Shown piece by piece: positions 51,003 through 59,551 of a stretch of DNA of 64,000 nucleotides. Position numbers and translations under genes: made by a program. The number at the start of each line of letters is the position of its first letter. Positions within the stretch are counted from its first letter, which is position 1. Source of the DNA: Paenibacillus sp. FSL M7-0420. GTDB lineage: Bacteria > Bacillota > Bacilli > Paenibacillales > Paenibacillaceae. Location: assembly GCF_038002345.1 (NCBI RefSeq), contig NZ_JBBOCJ010000001.1, positions 186,001 to 250,000 on the forward strand. The letters run 5' to 3'. The notes beneath the pieces are model-generated. The model was given only the letters and a program-made list of their open reading frames with translations. It was not told the DNA's origin and did not search any database.

Positions 51003-51608
51003 TTAAATCAGTTTTTTTCCCAGTGTCTCTTCGAATGTTCCGCCATATTTTTTTTCAAAATGAACGACAGCATTAAGTATTTCAGCCATTTCCCCAGCTG
51101 CTGTCATTTCTTTATTTCTTCCTGAACGTATTTGCTCTGCTTCATAACGTTTTGCAACCTCTGCTATAGCTGACTTCATTCCAGTAGGAGAAGTATAAAC
51201 TGCGTTCTCAGGAAATCTAACTTGTTTGTAACGCTCTCCTTTTTCAACACCGTCAAATCGCCCAAGTGCAATCCAATTATGGATCGTAGCAATACTTACC
51301 CCGAAGAATCGGGCGACATCTCCTGTTGTGTAGATTTTAGTGCTTAATACTTCAGCCTCCATCCCTACAGTAACCATGTGGATTAGCACTCGTTGCAGAG
51401 CCTGCTCAGAATTACCGTGAACCAAATGACTATCCACGGCCTGAAGCACTTCTGAAGGATTATGAATAGAATTCCGTTCAATGTAATTGGCCAAAGCCTT
51501 AATAAACAATGACATCTGTGTTTCAGTCTCGTGAAGATGTGTCTTGAATACTTCGGAGATCGACAATGCTTCCGACAATGCTCTTTCCTTTTCTGTTACA
51601 TTAAACAT
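51003..51608 (-). CDS. HTH DNA-binding protein, likely antitoxin partner
   Basis: A protein of about 201 residues. The middle carries a MerR/excisionase-type helix-turn-helix: YTTGDVARFFGVSIATIHNWIALGRFDGV. The N-terminal 110 residues are helical and the C-terminus (GMKSAIAEVAKRYEAEQ) may be a dimerisation or toxin-binding part. I take ATG 51608, with GAGGTG before it; a GTG three codons upstream is an alternative. The gene precedes the DUF6516-like gene. As an antitoxin it would neutralise that protein and repress the shared promoter. No gene is seen in 51618-51880, which is AT-rich and probably holds divergent promoters. Confidence 0.6.
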   Translation of the reverse strand: MFNVTEKERALSEALSISEVFKTHLHETETQMSLFIKALANYIERNSIHNPSEVLQAVDSHLVHGNSEQALQRVLIHMVTVGMEAEVLSTKIYTTGDVARFFGVSIATIHNWIALGRFDGVEKGERYKQVRFPENAVYTSPTGMKSAIAEVAKRYEAEQIRSGRNKEMTAAGEMAEILNAVVHFEKKYGGTFEETLGKKLI

Positions 51609-51880
51609 ATACATCACCTCAACTCCATTCTAACACTTCTCGCTTAAACTTAAAATAACTTAAAGTATACCGCGCATAACTTAAACTTAACTTATATTAT
51701 TTCCTGTTTTTGAATGATATAACGCATGCTATAAAAAAACCTGAAAATAGATGATGACAAGGGATGACTTCTGGAAGTTGCATTATTATTTGAAAAAGCT
51801 CAGGATTATTATTGTATTCAATCGTTAGCAGTCAGGTAACTGATCTACAACGACCTAATTATACATACTAAGGAGAAAAC

Positions 51881-52888
51881 ATGGACCCACACATCAAAAG
51901 AATGTTCCTGGACGAATATGCTGCTGAAGGTGCTAGGCGCTTTGGGATTAGCCCCAAGGATCTGAACTTCATTGGAGGCTTTCAAAACTTCATATATTCT
52001 TATACTCTCGGTGAATCCCAATATATTCTTCGCTTCACTCCTGACACACTTCGTACCTCTGAAGGGCTTGCAGCCGAAATCGAATGGATTCGTTACCTCG
52101 CGGAGAAGGGAGTGTCAGTTTCAGCTCCGGTTCTATCGGCGAATGGAAGGGATTATGAGCGTATTCATGGGAATACGATGGATTTTTACGCAGCAGCGTT
52201 CAATTTTGCACCCGGCACAAAAGTAGGATATCCGGAATGCCTGGGGAATCCGATGCTATATGAACAATGTGGCCGTATTACAGGCCGTCTTCATGAACTG
52301 AGTAAGCGGTATAAACCGGTATTCAGAAGACATACCTGGGAGACTAACGAATACCTTGTGCGGGCGAAAGATTATTTGCCGGCAGAGCTTGGGCCCATTC
52401 TGCATGCCCTAGACGGACTAAAAGCTGATTTGAGCAGTTTGCCTGTTACCTCAGATAATTTCGGTTTAATTCACGGGGATATCAACGTAGGTAATTTCTT
52501 GGTAGATGAGTCAGGGCGGATAACGCTTTTTGATTTCGATGAGTGTCAATACAGCTGGTATGCTGAGGATATTGCTATCCAGCTCTATTATTTACTATAT
52601 GTATTTGGGGAAGATTCGAGGTCTGAACGTAAGGAGCAATACGAGCTTTTTATCCGTCATTTCGAGTTAGGCTACACGGAGGATGGCCGGCAGCTTCCCG
52701 ATGGCTGGAAGAGTCAACTGGATTTGTTTCTTAAACTGCGTGAAATTATCGTAGTCGTCGGCATGCACCGGAGTTGGGATTTAACCCAGGCTGACGATTG
52801 GACGCGTAGGTTCTTGCAAGAGAGTACAGTGCGTATTACCAAGGGGATTTCATTAATTGATGGGTTCGGCGAAGAGGGGCAACGATGA
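51881..52888 (+). CDS. Aminoglycoside phosphotransferase-fold kinase
   Basis: A 335-residue phosphotransferase enzyme family protein (APH fold, choline/homoserine kinase-like). It has the catalytic loop GLIHGDINVGNFLVD (near residue 200) with Asp and Asn, and the metal-binding ITLFDFDECQYSWYAEDIA. Bacillales have many such proteins, acting on small molecules or lipids; the substrate here is unknown, and resistance to an aminoglycoside cannot be claimed. An AAGGAGAAAAC ribosome site precedes the ATG. It lies in an AT-richer stretch and looks acquired. Confidence 0.85.
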   Translation: MDPHIKRMFLDEYAAEGARRFGISPKDLNFIGGFQNFIYSYTLGESQYILRFTPDTLRTSEGLAAEIEWIRYLAEKGVSVSAPVLSANGRDYERIHGNTMDFYAAAFNFAPGTKVGYPECLGNPMLYEQCGRITGRLHELSKRYKPVFRRHTWETNEYLVRAKDYLPAELGPILHALDGLKADLSSLPVTSDNFGLIHGDINVGNFLVDESGRITLFDFDECQYSWYAEDIAIQLYYLLYVFGEDSRSERKEQYELFIRHFELGYTEDGRQLPDGWKSQLDLFLKLREIIVVVGMHRSWDLTQADDWTRRFLQESTVRITKGISLIDGFGEEGQR

Positions 52889-52890
52889 TA

Positions 52891-53077
52891 GTTGGAAAAA
52901 GCACACTTAATTCCAGCGAAACGGAGAGTTGTGGGTAAGCAATTGGAAAAAGTCCACCTAATCCCCCGAAAATCATCGAATTGGACGGAATCGTAGAAAT
53001 TAAGTGTTGTTTGTCCAACTACTGTCTGCAAATGGGGCGATGCCGTCAAATTAGATGGACCAAATCCACTTAACGCC
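52891..53077. repeat. Cluster of a ~24-bp repeat in both orientations
   Basis: TTGGAAAAAGCACACTTAAT (52892), TTGGAAAAAGTCCACCTAAT (52943), an inverted copy ending TTGTCCAAC (52994-53019), and GATGGACCAAATCCACTTAA (53054) share the pattern TGGA-AAA-CACTTAA. No gene is seen in 52889-53207. Confidence 0.65.
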
Positions 53078-53207
53078 ACCGGCTGCGTTCAGATTTGTAC
53101 ACTAAACCATTGAATCGGTGTATCCCTGTTCTGAAACGTTCCTGGGTATGATACTTTTCTTATGGGTACCGAAAAAATAGAATGAAATTTAGTTAGGATG
53201 GGTGAAA

Positions 53208-53744
53208 ATGGACAACCACTATGAATACCTTCTGCTTGCCTTCGAAGAAGCTGAAAAAGCAAAAGAAGAAGGGACTTACCCAATTGGGGCAGTCATTATT
53301 GATTCTAACGGAACTGTTGTTAGCCGGGGTAGAAATAGAGTTTTTTCCAGCTATGATACAACTTCACATGCAGAAGTAGACGCTATAAGAAAGGCTGGAC
53401 ATAAGATATTAGATGTTGAAAGTAAGAAATTTGTTGTAGATAACGGGCTTACGTTATATACGACGTGCGAGCCCTGTCCAATGTGTACGGGGACTATAGT
53501 TCTCTCCAAGATAAAAAAAGTGGTGTGGGCTGCAAATGATGCTGAAATCGGAGCATTTAAAAAATTCAAAGAAAGGACAAGTCCGTTGCCGATTTATAAT
53601 GATTTATTTAATGACATTGAAATTGTGGCTGCTCCCTACTCTGATTTAGAAATTAGACAAAGACTAATGCTGGCTGAATGGAATAATAATCGGGGTTACA
53701 CCGATAATCATTGGAATAAAGAATTCATACGTGATGGGGAGTGA
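53208..53744 (+). CDS. Nucleoside deaminase (tRNA adenosine/cytidine deaminase family)
   Basis: A 178-residue zinc deaminase. It has the catalytic HAE in TTSHAEVDAIRKAG and the second motif in TTCEPCPMCTGTIVLSKI, giving one His and two Cys zinc ligands and the proton-shuttling Glu. It hydrolytically deaminates a nucleobase or nucleoside; guanine, cytosine and other substrates are all possible for this subfamily. Length and motifs differ from the housekeeping TadA, which lacks the long C-terminal tail seen here (LMLAEWNNNRGYTDNHWNKEF). A GGATGGGTG precedes the ATG. The AT-rich composition suggests acquisition. Confidence 0.85.
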   Translation: MDNHYEYLLLAFEEAEKAKEEGTYPIGAVIIDSNGTVVSRGRNRVFSSYDTTSHAEVDAIRKAGHKILDVESKKFVVDNGLTLYTTCEPCPMCTGTIVLSKIKKVVWAANDAEIGAFKKFKERTSPLPIYNDLFNDIEIVAAPYSDLEIRQRLMLAEWNNNRGYTDNHWNKEFIRDGE

Positions 53745-53887
53745 TAATTTACGAAGAGCATATTCTCAGGCGGTTAAGCTCTAACGACCAAGGCATGATC
53801 CACACGGCTCATCAAACCGTGGCGGAAAGCTGGATGTTGTTACGTGAACAGCTAAATCTGAAGAATATCGTTAATCGATTCAGCTAA
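53741..53887 (+). CDS. Possible gene remnant (48 codons)
   Basis: Overlapping the deaminase stop, a frame reads IYEEHILRRLSSNDQGMIHTAHQTVAESWM and continues to LLREQLNLKNIVNRFS, with natural-looking amino-acid use and a run of 48 codons. There is no proper ribosome site and no full domain. It looks like the 3' part of a decayed gene or a short translationally coupled ORF. Confidence 0.3.
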   Translation: MIIYEEHILRRLSSNDQGMIHTAHQTVAESWMLLREQLNLKNIVNRFS

Positions 53888-54003
53888 CGGTAACCGTCAG
53901 CTCAATAAACAGCGACAGTCTAGGACTTGAATTTCTGTCCACCACTGCCGCTGTTTCACTTTCAAGGTCTGTCTAAATATTGTTGCTTGTAGCAAGGATG
54001 AAG

Positions 54004-55593
54004 CTACAACCGGAACGAAGACACCGTGCTCTGCAGCTCCTCGGCCAGGCTGGCCAGGGACTGGGCGGAAGAGGCGGTCTCTTCGCTGCTGGCAGCGGAC
54101 TGCTGGGTGGTGGCGGAGATGCTCTCCACGGCTGCGAGGACGTTGGTGGACTGGGCGGCTTGTTCTTCGCTGGCGGCGGCGATTTCGGAGATTTTCTGGC
54201 CGGCGTTGTTGACCATCGTCACGATCTGATGGAACGAAATGCCGGTCTTCTGCGACAGCTCCGCACTCTCCTGCACAGCGCTCACACTGTAGCGGGTATT
54301 CACCTGCATCCCCTTGATGATGCTGGTGATCTGCTTGGTGGCCTCGCCGCTGCGCTCGGCGAGCTTACGGACCTCGTCGGCCACCACCGCGAAGCCGCGG
54401 CCCTGTTCCCCTGCTCTGGCGGCTTCAATGGCGGCATTCAGAGCAAGCAGGTTGGTCTGATCGGCAATATCCTCGATGACATCGATAATCTCGCCGACCT
54501 TCTGCGAGTCCTCCTCAAGCTTAGCCATCTGCCCGCTGACAGCCTGCATACTCTCCATCGACTCCTGAATGATGCTGTTCCCGTTCTCGGCAATCGTAAC
54601 GGTCTCATCGGAGATCACCGAGGCCTGCTCGGTATTCTGGGCTACAGAGTGGATCGCGCTGGACAGCTCTTTGAATAACTCGCTGATGGTCCCGGCATCA
54701 TCCGCTGTGGTTGTGCTGCCGCTTGCCACCTCTTGCGTACTGGCGGAGATCTCCTCGGCGGCGGCGGACAGGCTCTGGGAATGCAGCAGGATGGAGCCCA
54801 CTGTGTTGCGGAGGTTGCTGACCATCTCGTTCACCTTGGCAGCCAGGATGCCGATTTCATCTCTGGTGTCGATATCGGATTGGCTGCGCAGGTCGCCGTC
54901 AGCCACCTTCGAGAGAACTTTGACAACCTTCGCCAGCGGATTAGAAATAATCCGGGAGATAATATATCCTAGCAGGATGCACAGAATGACTGCACCGATA
55001 ATGATACTGAGGGTAATATTACGCGAAGAGCTATAGAGTGCGGCTCCATTCTGCCGGGCCTGATCCGCTTCCTTGGTGTTGGTGAGAATCAGCTCGTTCA
55101 GAATATTCTTCAAGGTATCGCCTTGGTTGTTAAGCGTGCTGCCGCGCAGCATCTCCAGCAGCTTCTCGTCCTGTCCCGTCAGGGAGAGGCTGACAAGAGA
55201 ATCGTACGTTAACAGATAGTCATTCCATGCGGCTTCAAAAGGGGCAACGGCTTGAACCGATTCCGCGCTCAGCTTGGTTTTGCGGAAGGCCGCGATGTTA
55301 TCAAGTACGTTCTGCTTCTCTTTTTTATAATCGTCCACCCGCTGCTGGCGTTCCTCAGGGGTCTTCTTAATGTACAGATCCCTGACGATAACGCGCATGA
55401 CCGAGAAGCTGTTCTGTGAGCTTTGCAGGGAGGAGACGGGAACCAGATTGTTCACATACATATCATCCAGACTCTTATTAATCGAGCCGAGGTTGCTGAG
55501 ACCGTAGAGACCCACGAAGGAAAGAATGACAGCGACGGTCAGGAAGGACGAGATTAATTTCACGCTAGTTTTTAGATTATAGAACCATTTCAT
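54004..55593 (-). CDS. Methyl-accepting chemotaxis protein
   Basis: A 529-residue transmembrane chemoreceptor. One helix near residues 13-32 and another near 190-210 (ITLSIIIGAVILCILLGYII) enclose a four-helix-bundle sensor domain (4HB_MCP type). A HAMP domain follows, then the signalling domain with the tip LLALNAAIEAARAGEQGRGFAVVADEVRKLAERS. The ligand is unknown. It is the third gene of a leftward operon after cheW and cheA, with 29-base gaps, so it probably signals to that CheA. Confidence 0.93.
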   Translation of the reverse strand: MKWFYNLKTSVKLISSFLTVAVILSFVGLYGLSNLGSINKSLDDMYVNNLVPVSSLQSSQNSFSVMRVIVRDLYIKKTPEERQQRVDDYKKEKQNVLDNIAAFRKTKLSAESVQAVAPFEAAWNDYLLTYDSLVSLSLTGQDEKLLEMLRGSTLNNQGDTLKNILNELILTNTKEADQARQNGAALYSSSRNITLSIIIGAVILCILLGYIISRIISNPLAKVVKVLSKVADGDLRSQSDIDTRDEIGILAAKVNEMVSNLRNTVGSILLHSQSLSAAAEEISASTQEVASGSTTTADDAGTISELFKELSSAIHSVAQNTEQASVISDETVTIAENGNSIIQESMESMQAVSGQMAKLEEDSQKVGEIIDVIEDIADQTNLLALNAAIEAARAGEQGRGFAVVADEVRKLAERSGEATKQITSIIKGMQVNTRYSVSAVQESAELSQKTGISFHQIVTMVNNAGQKISEIAAASEEQAAQSTNVLAAVESISATTQQSAASSEETASSAQSLASLAEELQSTVSSFRL

Positions 55594-55622
55594 ACCTGTT
55601 TCCCCCAGTAAAGATGATTTTG

Positions 55623-57623
55623 TTAAGCGAAGACTCCCGTATTGAAAAAAAAGCTGGCTGTATCTATGATCAGAGCGATATTGCCATTTCCCAGGATGGT
55701 AGCTCCTGATATGTTCTCAGTCTTGCCCATGTAGGCGCCGAGCGATTTGATTACGATGTCCTGATTGCCGATAAGCGTATCCACGGCCAGTGCCAGCCGT
55801 TTCTCTCCCCGCCCCACGATAATCAGCGGAATGGATGCTGAACTGCCGCCCGCGCCTGCGGGGAGCCGCAGAATATCTTGCAGCCAGACCACCGGCACGA
55901 GCTGCCCCCGTGCGGTAATGACAGGCCGGCCCCGGACAGAGCTGATCTCCTCTGGAGCGGCGCGGACGATCTCGGCCACACTGCTCATGGGAATCACGAA
56001 GGTGGCTTCCCCCGCATGAACGAGCAGACCCCGGATGATGGCGAGCGTCAGGGGCAGGCGAATCCGGAAGCGGGTGCCCTGCCCCCGTGTGGTCTCGATA
56101 TCGATCATGCCGTTAATCCGTTCAATATCATTGCGGACGATATCCATCCCGACCCCGCGGCCGGAAATATCGCTGATGTGCGGGGCGGTGGAGAAGCCGG
56201 GCCGGAAAATAAGCCGCAGCGCCTCATCCTCAGTCATCCCGCCGGCCTCTTCAGCCGTAATGATGCCCTTCCGCAGAGCAGACTCTGCAATCAGGCTGGA
56301 ATCGATACCGGCCCCGTCATCCTCTATGACCAGGATGACCTGATTATCCTCATGGGAGGCGGCGACACGGACGGTTCCGGTCTCGCTTTTGCCGGCGCTG
56401 CGGCGGATTTCAGGGGTCTCTATGCCGTGATCAACGGCATTGCGCAGCAGATGGATCAGCGGGTCGCCAAGCTCCTCAATGAGCGTCCGGTCCAGCTCCG
56501 TCTCCTTGCCTTCAAGAACCAGCTCAACCTGCTTGTTCAGGGAGCCGGACAAGTCCCGGACCATGCGGGGCAGACGGCTCAGCAGCTGCTCTATCGGCAG
56601 CATCCGCACCTTAATCATGCTCTCCTGCAGTTCCCCAGTAATCATAGCCAGATGGTCGGCAAGCTGGCCCAGCTCCTCTGTCAGATCATTGGTTCCGTAT
56701 TGCTGGTGGAATCTGCGGTTCAGCAGATGGAACCGGGTCTGGTCGATGACCAGCTCACCCGCCAGGTTCATCAGCTTCTCCAAACGCTCCACCTGGACGC
56801 GGATCGTTTGCGGCTTGGTTTTGTCAGCGGCAGACGGCGGGGATTCTGGGACTTCCGGGAGCTCCCGGCTCCCCACCTCCGGATGGGGCGGTCTCACGAA
56901 TTCACCGGGACGCGGAGAATCGTTAAGCACTTCTTCTATGTATATACGTTCAACATCCATAATGGATAAGACCTCCTGACGGAGCTCCTCGATATCAATC
57001 TTAGGCGACAGCAGCCAGGAGGCCTCGTCGATCCGGCTGTCGTGGTCCTCTATCTCTTCCAGCTCCGGCTTCATGCGCAGGACCGCAGCGACACTCCGCA
57101 GCTTGGCATCGATCAGGTGAAGACGGGGCAGCTTCATCTCACAGCCGTAAGAGAGCCACACATGCACCCAGAACAGCTGGAGGGGAAGCTCTGCCTGACT
57201 GGTCTGCACAGCGGGGGCCTTATCCTCCGTCTTCTGTAGCTCCTCCGCTGCGAATGTACTCAGCCGCTGCACCAGACCGGACACATCTGTGGTCTCCTGA
57301 TCCGTAGCAGCGATCTCGCTCTGCAGCGCGCGCATTCCATCCAGCGCTTCGAAGAACAGGCGGATCAGCTCCGGCGTGACCGTCCGTTCCCCTCCCCGCA
57401 TCTGATGAAGCAGATGCTCCAGATGATGCGTGACTTCCTTCAGCCCGTTGTAGCCCATAGAGGCCGAGGAGCCCTTAAGGGTGTGGGCCGCCCGGAAGAA
57501 CTGCTGGATTCCGTCTTCTGTCTCCCCGACCTGCTCCAGCCTGAGCACCTCATCCTCGATCAGCTGCAGCTGGTCCTCCAGTTCCTCCAGAAATATCTCT
57601 CGGTATTCCGATAAATCAACCAT
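55623..57623 (-). CDS. cheA: Chemotaxis histidine kinase CheA
   Basis: A 666-residue CheA. The HPt domain carries the phospho-His in FFRAAHTLKGSSASMG (about residue 45). A P2-like segment follows (WVHVWLSYGCEMKLPRLHLIDAKL). P3 dimerisation begins RVQVERLEKLMNLAGELVIDQTR. The P4 kinase has LIHLLRNAVDHGIETPEIR and DDGAGID, and GFSTAPHISDISGRGVGMDIV. P5 (CheW-like) ends the protein. It phosphorylates a CheY-type response regulator; none, and no CheB or CheR, is nearby. GAAGGCG precedes the ATG. It is cotranscribed with CheW and an MCP. Confidence 0.95.
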   Translation of the reverse strand: MVDLSEYREIFLEELEDQLQLIEDEVLRLEQVGETEDGIQQFFRAAHTLKGSSASMGYNGLKEVTHHLEHLLHQMRGGERTVTPELIRLFFEALDGMRALQSEIAATDQETTDVSGLVQRLSTFAAEELQKTEDKAPAVQTSQAELPLQLFWVHVWLSYGCEMKLPRLHLIDAKLRSVAAVLRMKPELEEIEDHDSRIDEASWLLSPKIDIEELRQEVLSIMDVERIYIEEVLNDSPRPGEFVRPPHPEVGSRELPEVPESPPSAADKTKPQTIRVQVERLEKLMNLAGELVIDQTRFHLLNRRFHQQYGTNDLTEELGQLADHLAMITGELQESMIKVRMLPIEQLLSRLPRMVRDLSGSLNKQVELVLEGKETELDRTLIEELGDPLIHLLRNAVDHGIETPEIRRSAGKSETGTVRVAASHEDNQVILVIEDDGAGIDSSLIAESALRKGIITAEEAGGMTEDEALRLIFRPGFSTAPHISDISGRGVGMDIVRNDIERINGMIDIETTRGQGTRFRIRLPLTLAIIRGLLVHAGEATFVIPMSSVAEIVRAAPEEISSVRGRPVITARGQLVPVVWLQDILRLPAGAGGSSASIPLIIVGRGEKRLALAVDTLIGNQDIVIKSLGAYMGKTENISGATILGNGNIALIIDTASFFFNTGVFA

Positions 57624-57652
57624 GGTTCGCCTTCTCTCCGTGTAGCCTTTGT

Positions 57653-58081
57653 TTAGTCGCGCAGCAGGATCTCATTCAGCCTCAGAATGCCGACCAGCTT
57701 GGAAGAAGAGAAGCCTACTCCGTTGAAAAAGGAGCTGCTGATTCCGGAGATGCTGTCATGTGCAGGCTGAATATCGCTGAAGGTTGTCACTTTATTCACG
57801 TTGTCGACAATGACGCCCAGGGATTCCTCCTGGTGATGGACCACCAGAATGCGTGTGTGCTTGGTCGGGTCCACTTCCTCCATCTGAAGCAGTACTCTAA
57901 GGCTGAGCACCGGCACAATTTTACCCCTGAGGTTGATAATGCCCTTCACATAGTGACGGCTGCTGGGGATTTCCGTTATTTCCTGCATTCTTATAATTTC
58001 ATGGACATCTGAGATCGGGATCGCATAATGCTCGTGATCTATCCCGAATTCAACATATTGTTTCTGCAAAACGGTCTCCAT
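57653..58081 (-). CDS. cheW: Chemotaxis coupling protein CheW
   Basis: A 142-residue CheW. METVLQKQYVEFGIDHEHYAIPISDVHEIIRMQEIT leads to GIINLRGKIVPVLSLR, the coupling domain that joins receptor to CheA. GGAGGGTAACT precedes this ATG, so I prefer it to a longer frame starting at 58222. It is the first gene of the cheW-cheA-mcp operon. The upstream 155 bases end at the left 24-bp inverted repeat of the recombinase element, and I see no good leftward promoter in this gap. Confidence 0.9.
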   Translation of the reverse strand: METVLQKQYVEFGIDHEHYAIPISDVHEIIRMQEITEIPSSRHYVKGIINLRGKIVPVLSLRVLLQMEEVDPTKHTRILVVHHQEESLGVIVDNVNKVTTFSDIQPAHDSISGISSSFFNGVGFSSSKLVGILRLNEILLRD

Positions 58082-58236
58082 AGTTACCCTCCGGCTTCTC
58101 ATAGTACTTAGCTGGCCCGCAGCCGCTATTCTGTCTCCGTCTCCCTCCTGAGTTCTTCGCGTTACCTTCTGCTGATCTTGTGTATTCCGCTCTTTAGCCA
58201 TTCCTGTGAGATAATGGGACAAAATACCACAAGAAT

Positions 58237-58260
58237 GTCGTACAATATCACTTATGCGAC
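58237..58260. repeat. Left 24-bp inverted repeat of the recombinase element
   Basis: It starts GTCGTACAATATCAC and ends TTATGCGAC. It is the perfect reverse complement of 59420-59443. Internally, GTCGTACAA and TTATGCGAC are imperfect inverted 9-mers (7 of 9 match) around TATCAC, the form of a tyrosine-recombinase core site. It contains TACAAT at 58241-58246. It lies 156 bp upstream of cheW and 31 bp before the recombinase ATG. Confidence 0.95.
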
Positions 58261-58291
58261 ATGTCTAATCCTGAGGAGTGATGAAAAAAGA

Positions 58292-59251
58292 ATGAGACAG
58301 ACCGAATTTAGCCGTACGGCGCTCAGCTTGGTGTACCCGGAAGAGGGCTACCTAAGCGATGATCAGATTGTTCAGATGTTTATGGCTACCTGCTGTACGA
58401 ATGTTAATACAGGTCGGAATTATAAGCGGGCGATTGCCGATTTCCGCAGATTTATTGCAGGCACCTCCTTGCGGGCAGTGAGCTGGAGGGAGATGGAGGC
58501 GTATAAGATTTTCCTGACGCAGGGGGGCTACAGCTATCAGAGGCAGCTGGCACCGGCAAGCATAGCGGCATTCCTTGCGCCGTTGAAGTCTTTTTATAAA
58601 TGGGGGAGTGACCAGCATATCGGGATCTTTGCAGTGAATCCGACCTCCTCGGTGCGCATCCCCAAAATAACCGTGACCAGCCGCAAAAACTTCCTGACCA
58701 AACGGGAGGTGGGAGAATTACTGAATGTACTGGAGCAGCAAGGACTGCGCAATTATCTGATCGGGCTGACGCTGGTAGTGCTCGGTCTGCGGGTGTCAGA
58801 GCTGACGGCGATGAAGTGGGGGGATTTCCATAATGATCTGCTGGAGACCTCGGTCTGGCTGACCGTGGAGAACGGCAAGGGGGGCAAGCCCAGAGAAATT
58901 AAGGTTCCGCCGACCCTGTGGCAGCTGTATTCCAAGTTGTCTGATACCCTGCCAAGGAAGGAAGAGGTCACCCCGGAGCAGAGAATGTTTCCGTTATCTT
59001 CACGGCAGGTAGAACGGATTATTAAGAACGCCGGAGCAGCCAGCACGATTGAGAAAAAGCTGACCCCGCACTGGCTGCGGCATACGAATGCCACACTGGC
59101 CTTGCTCCAGGGAGCGTCGCTTCAGCAGGTTCAGGAATCGCTGGGGCATTCCCACATCAACACCACCCAGCGTTATCTCCACACCGTTCAGCAGATTCAA
59201 AAGGCTGCCCCGGATTTTGTAGAGGACAGCCTGCGCATGTTCATTCAATAG
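58292..59251 (+). CDS. Tyrosine recombinase (XerC/XerD-like)
   Basis: A 319-residue phage-integrase-type recombinase. An N-terminal SAM-like core-binding domain (to about residue 120, including NYKRAIADFRRFIAG) is followed by a catalytic domain with Arg in VVLGLRVSELTAMKWGD, a Lys in VENGKGGKPREIKVP, HWLRH in LTPHWLRHTNATLALLQG, then LGHSHINTTQRYLH with the nucleophile Tyr near residue 294. GAGGAG lies 13 bases before the ATG, a long spacing; no better start is seen. It is fully enclosed by perfect 24-bp inverted repeats with no other gene between them, so it likely acts on those sites. Confidence 0.9.
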   Translation: MRQTEFSRTALSLVYPEEGYLSDDQIVQMFMATCCTNVNTGRNYKRAIADFRRFIAGTSLRAVSWREMEAYKIFLTQGGYSYQRQLAPASIAAFLAPLKSFYKWGSDQHIGIFAVNPTSSVRIPKITVTSRKNFLTKREVGELLNVLEQQGLRNYLIGLTLVVLGLRVSELTAMKWGDFHNDLLETSVWLTVENGKGGKPREIKVPPTLWQLYSKLSDTLPRKEEVTPEQRMFPLSSRQVERIIKNAGAASTIEKKLTPHWLRHTNATLALLQGASLQQVQESLGHSHINTTQRYLHTVQQIQKAAPDFVEDSLRMFIQ

Positions 59252-59328
59252 ATTAGATTCGACAAAAATTGCAGAGGCACGAATGAAGCGAAATTGTGGA
59301 AGCAGAGGGGATGATCCAGCGAAGTTTC

Positions 59329-59357
59329 TATACAGAAGTTAGGAAATGACCTATAAT
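59329..59357 (+). promoter_or_regulatory. Outward promoter inside the recombinase element
   Basis: TATACA (59329-59334) and TATAAT (59352-59357) are 17 bases apart, with a start near 59364. It points rightward across the right inverted repeat (59420-59443). If the segment between the repeats is inverted, the same promoter would point leftward into cheW. Confidence 0.65.
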
Positions 59358-59419
59358 AAACGCATTGCTGCTTGAGTATGCGCAAGTATGCATGATTTAT
59401 CATGTTTTACTCAAAAAAA

Positions 59420-59443
59420 GTCGCATAAGTGATATTGTACGAC
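59420..59443. repeat. Right 24-bp inverted repeat of the recombinase element
   Basis: It starts GTCGCATAAGTGATATTG and ends TACGAC, the perfect reverse complement of 58237-58260. The bases flanking the two copies do not match on either side, so the repeat is exactly 24 bp and no target-site duplication is visible. A short palindrome CATGATTTATCATG lies 20 bases to its left. Confidence 0.95.
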
Positions 59444-59551
59444 AAAAAACGTCAAAGTATACATACAGACTTAGCTTCATGTGGTTTGTTGCATCGAAAA
59501 TCCGGCACTTGTGCCGCAAATCCCGCGCATGCTCCAATAATAAAGTCCAGA

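Noticed and set aside
58237..59443. Ordinary insertion sequence with terminal inverted repeats
   Set aside because: There is no target-site duplication, and the repeats have the internal symmetry of a tyrosine-recombinase core site, which such enzymes invert or integrate rather than transpose by DDE chemistry.
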